DNA of 5,796 nucleotides from Oscillospiraceae bacterium (GTDB lineage Bacteria; Bacillota; Clostridia; Oscillospirales; Oscillospiraceae): assembly GCA_021205585.1 (NCBI GenBank), contig JAJPXI010000134.1, forward strand, positions 1 to 5,796, read 5' to 3'. The translations under genes and the position numbers were made by a program. Below are positions 1 through 5,796 of this stretch, piece after piece; the first letter of the stretch is position 1, and each line of letters begins with the position of its first letter. The notes under the pieces were generated by a model that was not told the origin of the DNA, did no database searches, and saw nothing but the letters and a program-made list of their open reading frames with translations.

Positions 1-54
1 CTTTTGTCGCAAAATTTCTCGCCATCCGCTCTTGCCGATTTAATCAGTCCTTCC

Positions 55-722
55 CTACACTTGGCTGAGTTTATCCGCGTCGCTGGAATACTTGATAAAG
101 CTCAAAACTTCCCGCAACGTCGTCTTAAACTTCTCAAAATCCTCGTCCGCTATCGCCGCCGGGGACAGCAGATTGATTCGATAGTCCGGCACAAGGGCGA
201 GTACTTTTTCGTCCTGTTTTTGAAACATCTCATGAATCGAAAGCGGCCCGTCCCATACCTTCGGCCCAAAGTAGACAACCAGGGTCAGCGCCGGCATCAG
301 GCGGTCCTCTTTCAAAAATTTAGAGAGGTATTTGTCACCGCCAACGCCCCGCCAGCCGCCGGACTTCCCGTGGGACGCAATCGCCTTTTCCACCTGGGCG
401 GCGTATTGAAGCGCGTCGTAAACCAGATTCCTCACGGGCATGGCATAATGGATATTCGCCTGGTTCTCAATCGCCAAAATCAGATAGGCGGTTTTCCGAT
501 CGGTCATGGCCGTGACGGATTTTATCACGTCCCTGGTGCGCTGAACCGGCTGCTCCGCGCCGCCCTCGCCGCCGTAAGGCACTTCAATTTCCCTCGTATC
601 CAGTTCTTCCAGACTTTCTGGGCAAATTACCTGTTCCCCGCCATAGACAAAGTAGTTAAACACGTCAGCAAAATGGTGTCCCGGCGCATATATTTTGCGG
701 TGGCAGTGTCTTTCACGCCCAA
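55..722 (-). pseudogene. Rpn-family recombination-promoting nuclease / putative transposase, frameshifted and truncated
   Basis: Family knowledge: Rpn/YhgA-like proteins are PD-(D/E)XK nucleases, and RpnA of E. coli cuts DNA and promotes RecA-independent recombination. Seen here: the longest open stretch is 202 codons from a GTG at 663. It carries the subfamily's recognisable blocks: YGG(E)QVI near the start, the nuclease-like segment LAIENQ (ENQ at residues 66-68, a plausible E-x-Q active-site variant), HYAMPVRN (72-79), LVVYFG (128-133) and VPDYRINL (158-165). The true N-terminus lies upstream in another frame. A TTG at 722, after GGAGGTGA, reads LGVKDTATAKYMRRDTI, the conserved opening of this subfamily. 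It must shift by one base at the four-T run (670-673) to join ADVFNYFVYGG. Unshifted, that frame stops at 629-627. The 3' part ends in TAG at 57-55, short of the roughly 300 residues usual for the family as I recall it. GC is visibly lower than in uvrBA. The family call is confident. Decay is likely, though a sequencing error at the T run is possible. Positions 1-54 hold no intact continuation. Confidence 0.8.
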
Positions 723-727
723 AGCAA

Positions 728-735
728 TCACCTCC
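728..735 (-). promoter_or_regulatory. Ribosome binding site of the Rpn-family gene
   Basis: GGAGGTGA on the minus strand ends 5 nt before TTG at 722 (a GTG at 716 is also in frame). This near-perfect Shine-Dalgarno sequence decides the start. It places initiation upstream of the frameshift and in the frame that encodes the conserved N-terminal segment, rather than at the GTG at 663, which has no comparable site. An in-frame ATG at 776 has no ribosome binding site. Confidence 0.65.
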
Positions 736-766
736 GGGAGCAGATACTTGTAGTTCTTCTGACGAT

Positions 767-795
767 ATGATACCATACAGGCGGACTTTTTACAA
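767..795 (-). promoter_or_regulatory. Possible sigma-A promoter for the Rpn-family gene
   Basis: On the minus strand, TTGTAA (795-790, 4/6 to consensus) is followed by a 17-nt spacer and TATCAT (772-767, 5/6), with TGG just before the -10 as an extended -10 element. Transcription would begin near 760 and give a leader of about 38 nt before the TTG at 722. The rest of the 723-819 gap shows no clear hairpin plus T-run terminator for uvrA, so read-through from the uvrBA operon is also possible. Motif match only. Confidence 0.45.
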
Positions 796-819
796 GACAG
801 AAAATAGCGTTGCCCTGGC

Positions 820-3675
820 TTAACCTTGCCCCGCTTCCCCTGCGCGGCCGCGGGCCAGGGCGGGCTTCAGGTACTGACCGGTGTAGCTGTCCTGGCAGGC
901 GGCCACCTGTTCCGGGGTGCCGGCGGCCACCACCAGGCCGCCGCCGTCGCCGCCCTCGGGGCCCAGGTCTACGATATAGTCGGCGGTTTTAATCACGTCC
1001 AGATTGTGCTCGATGACCACCACTGTGTTGCCGGTTTCCACAAACTGCTGGAGCACTTGGAGCAGCTGATGGACGTCGGCGGTGTGCAGGCCGGTGGTTG
1101 GCTCGTCTAAAATGTAGACGGTGCGGCCTGTGGAGCGCCTGGACAGTTCGGTGGCCAGCTTGACCCGCTGGGCCTCGCCGCCGGACAGCTCGGTGGAGGG
1201 CTGGCCCAGCTTGATATAGCCCAGCCCCACGTCCCGCAGGGTACACAGCTTGGCGTACAGTTTGGGCAGGTTTTCAAAGAACGGCAGGGCCTCGTCCACT
1301 GTCATTTCCAGCACGTCGTAGATATTTTTCTCCTTGTAGCGCACCTCCAGAGTCTCCCGGTTGTACCGCTTCCCCTTGCACACCTCGCAGGGGACGTAGA
1401 TATCGGGCAAAAAGTGCATCTCAATCTTCAGCAGCCCGTCCCCCTGGCAGGACTCGCAGCGGCCCCCCCGGACGTTGAAGGAAAACCGGCCCGGCCCATA
1501 GCCCCTGGCCTTGGCGTCCTGAGTGGAGGCGAACAGCTCCCGGATGTCGTTAAAAAGGCCGGTGTAGGTGGCCGGGTTGGAGCGGGGAGTGCGCCCGATG
1601 GGGGACTGGTCGATGGCGATGACCTTGTCCAGATACTCCTCCCCCCGGATCTCCCGAAACCGTCCCGAACGGCCCTTGGCATGGTTTAAGTCGCAGGCCA
1701 GCTTTTTATATAAAATTTCATTGACCAGGCTGGACTTGCCGGAGCCGGACACGCCGGTGACGCAGGTGAAGGTTCCCAGGGGGATGGCCACGTCGATGTC
1801 CCGCAGGTTGTTTTCCTGGGCGCCCAGGACGCGCAGCCACTTTCCGCTGCCCCGCCGCCGCCGGGCGGGAACAGGAATCCGTTTGCGGCCGGACAGATAG
1901 TCCCCGGTGACCGAGCCGGGAGTGTCCATAACCTCCTCCGCCGTGCCGGCGGCCACCACCCGGCCCCCGTGGACACCGGCGGCGGGGCCGATGTCGATGA
2001 TATAATCGGCGGCGCGCATGGTCTCCTCGTCGTGCTCCACCACAATCAGGGTGTTGCCCAAATCCCGCAGCTGCTTCAGGGTGGCCAGCAGCTTGTCGTT
2101 GTCCCGCTGGTGCAGGCCGATGGAGGGCTCGTCCAGGATATACAGCACCCCCATCAGGGAGGAGCCGATCTGGGTGGCCAGCCGGATTCGCTGGCTTTCC
2201 CCGCCGGACAGAGTGGCCGCCGCCCTGGACAAAGTCAAATACTGTAAGCCCACGCTCTGCAAAAACCGCAGACGGGCCGTAATCTCTTTCAAAATCAGCG
2301 CGGCGATGCGCTGCTTCTGCTCCGGCAGCTCCAGGTTTTCCACAAATTCCAGCGCCTGGGTCACGGACTTCTGGCAGAACTGGTCGATGTCCAGCCCGCC
2401 CACCGTCACCGCCAGGGACTCCCGGCGCAGGCGGCGGCCCCGGCAGTCCGGGCAGGGGCACTCACTCATGGACTGCTCCAGCTCCCGGCGGACGCTGTCG
2501 CTCTGGGTCTCCTGGTAGCGGCGCTCGATGTTGGCGGCGACGCCCTCAAAGGGCTGGGTCAGCGTCCCCTGGCCATTGGCCCGCTCGTAGGTCAGCCGGA
2601 GCTTTTCCCCGCCGGTGCCGTAGAGAATCACGTCCAGCGCCCGCTTGGGCAGCTCCATCACCGGCACGTCCAGGGGGAAATGGTATTTTTTCGACAGGGC
2701 CTCGAAATACATCCGGGAGATGCCATCCCCTTTGATGTTGGACCAGCCGGAGGCGGCGATGGCCCCGTCCAGAATGGACAGGTTCTGATTGGGGATAATC
2801 CGCTCCGGGTCCACCTTCAGATAGCTCCCCAGGCCGGTGCAGGTGGGGCAGGCACCGAAGGGGTTGTTGAAAGAGAACATCCGGGGAGTCAGTTCCTCGA
2901 TGGAGACGCCGCAGTCCTCGCAGGCGTAGTTCTGGGAGAACAGCACGTCCCGATCCTCCGGGAGAATGTTAATCAACACCAGCCCACCCGCCAGGGCGGA
3001 GGCGGTCTCCACACTGTCGGTCAGGCGGCGGCGGACGCCCTCCCGGACGACCAGCCGGTCCACCACCACCTCGATGTGGTGCTTCTGGTTTTTGTTCAGG
3101 GGAATTTCCTCGGTCAGCTCGTACAAAGAGCCGTCCACCCGAACCCGGACGTAACCGGATTTCCGGGCGTCCTCAAAAATTTTGGCGTGGGTTCCTTTCT
3201 TCCCCCGGATGACGGGGGCCATGACCTGGATGCGGGTGGATTCGGGCAGGGCAAGCACCTGGTCGATAATCTGGTCGACGCTCTGCTGCCGAATCTCCTT
3301 GCCGCAGACGGGGCAGTGGGGCGTCCCCACCCTGGCCCACAGCAGGCGCAGGTAGTCGTAAATCTCCGTCACGGTGCCCACGGTGGAGCGGGGGTTTTTG
3401 GAGGTGGTCTTCTGGTCGATGGAGATGGCGGGAGAAAGGCCGTCGATATAGTCCACGTCGGGCTTTTCCATCTGGCCCAGGAACATCCGGGCATAGGAGG
3501 ACAGGGACTCCACATAGCGCCGCTGGCCCTCGGCGTAAATGGTGTCGAAGGCCAGGGAGGATTTCCCGGAGCCGGACACCCCCGTCAGCACCACCAGCTT
3601 GTCCCTGGGGATGTCCACGTCGATATTTTTCAGGTTGTTCACCCTGGCCCCTTTGATGGAGATGCGGTCTGTCAT
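820..3675 (-). CDS. uvrA: Excinuclease ABC subunit A (UvrA)
   Basis: UvrA is the ATP-dependent damage sensor of nucleotide excision repair. As a dimer it scans DNA, binds distorted sites with UvrB and leaves after loading UvrB. The 951-residue protein is intact and of normal family length (E. coli about 940). It has two ABC ATPase halves. The first has Walker A GVSGSGKSS (32-40), signature LSGGESQR (489-496), Walker B YILDEP (512-517) and switch His548. The second has Walker A GVSGSGKSS (641-649), signature LSGGEAQR (830-837), Walker B YILDEP (854-859) and His890. Zinc modules are visible as C252-x2-C255 with C276-x2-C279, and C740-x2-C743 with C763-x2-C766. C121/C124 and C406/C408/C411 probably form a third site. 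The C-terminal tail after about residue 938 is Gly/Ala/Arg-rich and unremarkable. The start is ATG at 3675, nine nt after the uvrB stop; it gives the expected N-terminus ISIKGARVNNLKNI. Expression should follow the uvrB promoter, and no internal promoter was seen. Confidence 0.98.
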   Translation of the reverse strand: MTDRISIKGARVNNLKNIDVDIPRDKLVVLTGVSGSGKSSLAFDTIYAEGQRRYVESLSSYARMFLGQMEKPDVDYIDGLSPAISIDQKTTSKNPRSTVGTVTEIYDYLRLLWARVGTPHCPVCGKEIRQQSVDQIIDQVLALPESTRIQVMAPVIRGKKGTHAKIFEDARKSGYVRVRVDGSLYELTEEIPLNKNQKHHIEVVVDRLVVREGVRRRLTDSVETASALAGGLVLINILPEDRDVLFSQNYACEDCGVSIEELTPRMFSFNNPFGACPTCTGLGSYLKVDPERIIPNQNLSILDGAIAASGWSNIKGDGISRMYFEALSKKYHFPLDVPVMELPKRALDVILYGTGGEKLRLTYERANGQGTLTQPFEGVAANIERRYQETQSDSVRRELEQSMSECPCPDCRGRRLRRESLAVTVGGLDIDQFCQKSVTQALEFVENLELPEQKQRIAALILKEITARLRFLQSVGLQYLTLSRAAATLSGGESQRIRLATQIGSSLMGVLYILDEPSIGLHQRDNDKLLATLKQLRDLGNTLIVVEHDEETMRAADYIIDIGPAAGVHGGRVVAAGTAEEVMDTPGSVTGDYLSGRKRIPVPARRRRGSGKWLRVLGAQENNLRDIDVAIPLGTFTCVTGVSGSGKSSLVNEILYKKLACDLNHAKGRSGRFREIRGEEYLDKVIAIDQSPIGRTPRSNPATYTGLFNDIRELFASTQDAKARGYGPGRFSFNVRGGRCESCQGDGLLKIEMHFLPDIYVPCEVCKGKRYNRETLEVRYKEKNIYDVLEMTVDEALPFFENLPKLYAKLCTLRDVGLGYIKLGQPSTELSGGEAQRVKLATELSRRSTGRTVYILDEPTTGLHTADVHQLLQVLQQFVETGNTVVVIEHNLDVIKTADYIVDLGPEGGDGGGLVVAAGTPEQVAACQDSYTGQYLKPALARGRAGEAGQG

Positions 3676-3684
3676 AGCGCGGGG

Positions 3685-5649
3685 TTACTCCTTTCCCTGT
3701 AAGCGGATGATGCGGTCGCGCAGTTGCGCGGCGTACTCAAATTCAAGCAGCCTGGCGGCCTCGCGCATCTGGCGCTCCAGCTTGGCAATTAACTCCAGGC
3801 GCTGCTGTTTGGTCAGCTGTTTTTCCTCGCCGTCGTACTCCCTGGGGGCCTCCTCGGACAGGTCGATGCCCTTGCGCACGCTCTTGACGATGGTTTTTGG
3901 GGTGATGCCGTGGGCGCGGTTGTAGGCGTCCTGAATGGTCCGGCGGCGCCCGGTCTCCTCCATGGCTCTGGCCATGGAGGGCGTAATCTGGTCGGCGTAC
4001 AGAATGACCATGCCCTCCGCGTTGCGGGCGGCCCGGCCTATGGTCTGAATCAGGGCGGTTTCGGAGCGCAGGAAGCCCTCCTGGTCGGCGTCGATGATGG
4101 CCACCAGGCTGACCTCCGGCAAATCCAGGCCCTCCCGGAGCAGGTTGATGCCCACCAGCACGTCGAACACCCCCAGGCGCAGGTCCCGGACAATCTCCGT
4201 GCGCTCGATGGCGTCGATGTCGTGGTGCATATAGCGCACCCGGATGCCGGTATCCTTCAGGTAGGCGGTCAAATCCTCCGCCATTTTCTTGGTCAGGGTG
4301 GTGACCAGCACCCGCTCCTGCCGCTGGATGCGCAGATTGATTTCTCCGATTAAATCGTCAATCTGTCCCTCCACCGGGCGCACCTCCACCAGCGGATCCA
4401 GCAGGCCGGTGGGGCGGATAACCTGCTCGGCGATTTGGCCGGAGCGGGTACGCTCGTACTCCCCCGGCGTGGCCGAGACGTAAATAACCTGGTTCAGCCG
4501 CTTCTGGAATTCGTCAAATTTCAGCGGGCGGTTGTCAAAGGCGCAGGGCAGCCGGAAGCCATAGTCCACCAGGGCGGTCTTTCTGGCCCGGTCGCCGTTG
4601 TACATGGCCCGCACCTGGGGCAGGGTCACATGGGACTCGTCGATGAACATGAGGAAATCCTTTGGAAAGTAGTCCATCAGGGTGTGGGGGGGTGTGCCGG
4701 GGGCACGGCCCTCGATGACCCGGCTGTAATTTTCAATGCCGGTGCAGTAGCCCAGCTCCTGCATCATCTCAATGTCGTACATGGTGCGCTGCTTGACGCG
4801 CTGGGCCTCCACCAGCATATCGTTTTTCTGGAAATAGGCCACCCGCTCCTCCAGCTCCCGGTAGATTTCCTGGACGGCGGCGTCCATCTTCTCCTTGGGC
4901 GTGACATAGTGGGTGGCCGGCCAGACGGGGATGTTCTCCAGCCGGCGGACGGGGGCACCGGTCAGGGCGTTGACCTCGGAGATGCGGTCGATTTCGTCCC
5001 CGAAAAACTCCACCCGGATGGCGCTGTCCCGCCAGTAGGCGGGGAAAATCTCCACCGTGTCCCCCCGCACCCGGAACTTGTTGCGCTCAAAGGCGATGTC
5101 GTTGCGCTCGTAGCGGATGGCGATCAGCTTTTTCAGCAGTTCGTCCCGCTCCATGGTGGCCCCCACCCGCAGGGAGACCATCATTTTGGCAAAGTCCTCC
5201 GGCTCCCCCAGGCCGTAGATGCAGGACACGGAGGAGACCACGATGACGTCCCGCCGCTCCATCAAAGAGGCAGTGGCGGACAGGCGCAGGCGGTCGATCT
5301 CCTCGTTGACCGAGGAGTCCTTTTCAATATAGGTGTCGGTATGGGGAATATAGGCCTCCGGCTGGTAGTAGTCGTAATAGGACACGAAGTACTCCACCGC
5401 GTTGTTGGGAAAGAACTCCTTTAATTCCGCGCACAGCTGGGCGGCCAGGATCTTGTTGTGGGCCAGCACCAGGGTGGGCCGCTGCACCCGCTCGATGACC
5501 TTGGCCATGGTAAAGGTCTTGCCGGAGCCGGTCACCCCCAGCAGGGTCTGCTCGTCCAGTCCGTTTTCGATCCCGGCGGCCAGCAGGTCGATGGCCTGGG
5601 GCTGGTCGCCGGAGGGGGTGTACTCCGAAACCACTTTAAATTCAGGCAT
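3685..5649 (-). CDS. uvrB: Excinuclease ABC subunit B (UvrB)
   Basis: UvrB is the helicase-like subunit that receives the lesion from UvrA, verifies it by passing a strand behind its beta-hairpin and recruits UvrC for the two incisions. The 654-residue protein is complete. It shows Walker A LLGVTGSGKT (36-45), the beta-hairpin segment SYYDYYQPEAYIP (90-102) that clamps DNA, the Walker B/DExx box FIDESH (335-340), motif III YVSATPG (390-396), motif V region GINLLREGLDLPE (500-512), motif VI QTIGRAARN (535-543) and a C-terminal UVR domain (about 616-651) that pairs with UvrC. I chose ATG at 5649: it gives the canonical MPEFKVVSEYTPSGDQ start and sits 6 nt after GGGAGG. The frame stays open to an ATG at 5727, but those 26 extra codons run through the -10, the LexA box and the -35, so they are not translated. 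It is first in the uvrBA operon. uvrC is not in the window. Confidence 0.98.
   Translation of the reverse strand: MPEFKVVSEYTPSGDQPQAIDLLAAGIENGLDEQTLLGVTGSGKTFTMAKVIERVQRPTLVLAHNKILAAQLCAELKEFFPNNAVEYFVSYYDYYQPEAYIPHTDTYIEKDSSVNEEIDRLRLSATASLMERRDVIVVSSVSCIYGLGEPEDFAKMMVSLRVGATMERDELLKKLIAIRYERNDIAFERNKFRVRGDTVEIFPAYWRDSAIRVEFFGDEIDRISEVNALTGAPVRRLENIPVWPATHYVTPKEKMDAAVQEIYRELEERVAYFQKNDMLVEAQRVKQRTMYDIEMMQELGYCTGIENYSRVIEGRAPGTPPHTLMDYFPKDFLMFIDESHVTLPQVRAMYNGDRARKTALVDYGFRLPCAFDNRPLKFDEFQKRLNQVIYVSATPGEYERTRSGQIAEQVIRPTGLLDPLVEVRPVEGQIDDLIGEINLRIQRQERVLVTTLTKKMAEDLTAYLKDTGIRVRYMHHDIDAIERTEIVRDLRLGVFDVLVGINLLREGLDLPEVSLVAIIDADQEGFLRSETALIQTIGRAARNAEGMVILYADQITPSMARAMEETGRRRTIQDAYNRAHGITPKTIVKSVRKGIDLSEEAPREYDGEEKQLTKQQRLELIAKLERQMREAARLLEFEYAAQLRDRIIRLQGKE
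3688..3693 (-). promoter_or_regulatory. Ribosome binding site of uvrA inside the uvrB 3' end
   Basis: AAGGAG on the minus strand forms the last two sense codons of uvrB (Lys-Glu) and lies 12 nt before the uvrA ATG, a slightly long spacing. Ribosomes finishing uvrB would pass directly over it, which suggests translational coupling and balanced UvrB and UvrA synthesis. Confidence 0.6.
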
Positions 5650-5655
5650 ACGATT

Positions 5656-5661
5656 CCTCCC
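5656..5661 (-). promoter_or_regulatory. Ribosome binding site of uvrB
   Basis: GGGAGG on the minus strand, 6 nt before ATG at 5649. It fixes the start at MPEF, downstream of the promoter, instead of the longer open frame beginning at 5727. Confidence 0.85.
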
Positions 5662-5676
5662 TTCCCCGGCGTCTCT

Positions 5677-5705
5677 ATTATAGCAAAACAGTTGTTCGAT
5701 TGCAA
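5677..5705 (-). promoter_or_regulatory. Sigma-A promoter of the uvrBA operon
   Basis: On the minus strand, TTGCAA (5705-5700, 4/6 to consensus), a 17-nt spacer and a perfect TATAAT (5682-5677), preceded by TGC as an extended -10. Transcription should start near 5670 and leave a leader of about 20 nt that carries the GGGAGG site. The spacer contains the LexA-type operator, so a bound repressor would block RNA polymerase directly. Confidence 0.85.
5685..5698 (-). promoter_or_regulatory. LexA (DinR) SOS operator
   Basis: The minus strand reads CGAAC-AACT-GTTTT. The Bacillota LexA/DinR box, as known from Bacillus subtilis, is CGAAC-RNRY-GTTYC. One half-site is perfect and the other departs only at the outer position; the N4 spacer departs at one position. 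Its place between -35 and -10 of the uvrB promoter, ahead of a classic SOS gene, makes chance unlikely. Inferred role: repression until RecA-stimulated LexA cleavage after DNA damage. Confidence 0.8.
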
Positions 5706-5752
5706 GGGTTTTCCCCGTTATACACAAAAATCAATTTCATCCCTCAATTTCC

Positions 5753-5796
5753 AAAGTAAACGCAACACCCGGCATTTGAAATGTTGCGTTTACTTT
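5753..5796. terminator. Perfect 15-bp inverted repeat, probable bidirectional terminator
   Basis: AAAGTAAACGCAACA (5753-5767) is exactly complementary to TGTTGCGTTTACTTT (5782-5796), with a 14-nt loop. Both strands end the stem in a T-rich TTTACTTT, as expected of an intrinsic terminator that works either way, upstream of the uvrB promoter. The stem is AT-rich (5 G/C of 15) and the window ends exactly at the repeat, so a following T-run or a longer repeat cannot be seen. A mobile-element end or small repeat element is the alternative. No coding sequence was found between 5650 and 5796. Confidence 0.5.

Noticed and set aside
670..673. Programmed -1 ribosomal frameshifting at the T run in the Rpn gene.
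   Set aside because: The site lacks a proper slippery heptamer such as A6G, and I saw no stimulatory element. Simple mutation or sequencing error is more likely.
4..753. A 249-codon open frame on the plus strand at the left end.
   Set aside because: It lies antisense to the Rpn-family gene, whose minus-strand product has clear conserved blocks. The plus-strand protein shows none.
1718..2461. A 247-codon minus-strand frame inside uvrA, rich in Gly/Pro/Arg.
   Set aside because: It overlaps the intact UvrA frame between its two ATPase halves and has only low-complexity composition from GC-rich DNA in the wrong frame.
2680..3702. A 340-codon open frame on the plus strand opposite uvrA.
   Set aside because: It is antisense to conserved UvrA coding sequence, is rich in Gly/His/Val/Gln as expected from reading GC-rich codons backwards, and has no recognisable motif. 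It is a shadow of uvrA.
4435..5424. A 329-codon open frame on the plus strand opposite uvrB.
   Set aside because: Same low-complexity Gly/His/Val/Asp composition, fully inside conserved uvrB, with no domain seen. It is a shadow.
5717..5747. A second possible promoter upstream of the main one: TTGAGG, 19-nt spacer, TATAAC on the minus strand.
   Set aside because: Long spacer and imperfect boxes in AT-rich DNA. The downstream TTGCAA/TATAAT pair with 17-nt spacing is much better and explains uvrBA.

Overview
The window is mostly one operon on the minus strand, uvrB followed by uvrA. These encode the damage-recognition and damage-verification subunits of bacterial nucleotide excision repair. Downstream of uvrA lies a broken gene of the Rpn / PD-(D/E)XK 'putative transposase' family. 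The tandem uvrB-uvrA order, the strong GGAGG-type ribosome binding sites, a DinR/Cheo-type LexA box and the Rpn subfamily all point to a Bacillota genome. The high GC of the uvr genes and the style of the Rpn protein suggest a GC-rich Clostridia lineage, such as the Oscillospiraceae of the gut. That placement is inference.

Layout, right to left (the direction of transcription). Positions 5753-5796 hold a perfect 15-bp inverted repeat with a 14-nt loop, probably a terminator that separates the operon from whatever lies beyond the window. Positions 5677-5705 hold a good sigma-A promoter (TTGCAA, 17 nt, TATAAT), with a LexA-type operator (CGAAC-AACT-GTTTT) inside its spacer. uvrB (654 aa, ATG at 5649) and uvrA (951 aa, ATG at 3675) follow, separated by only 9 nt. 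The uvrA ribosome binding site lies in the last codons of uvrB, so the two are co-transcribed and probably translationally coupled. No clear terminator follows uvrA. A 97-nt gap contains a possible promoter and ribosome binding site for the Rpn-family gene, which reads the same way and is broken by a single-base frameshift near its 5' end and an early stop.

Together: DNA damage that inactivates LexA should raise UvrB and UvrA. UvrA finds the lesion and loads UvrB, and UvrC, encoded elsewhere, cuts. The Rpn remnant has lower GC and looks like an accessory gene that settled downstream and decayed. I found no sign of a new multi-gene system. The points most worth checking are the Rpn frameshift and its position downstream of an SOS operon, the LexA operator, and the inverted repeat at the right edge.
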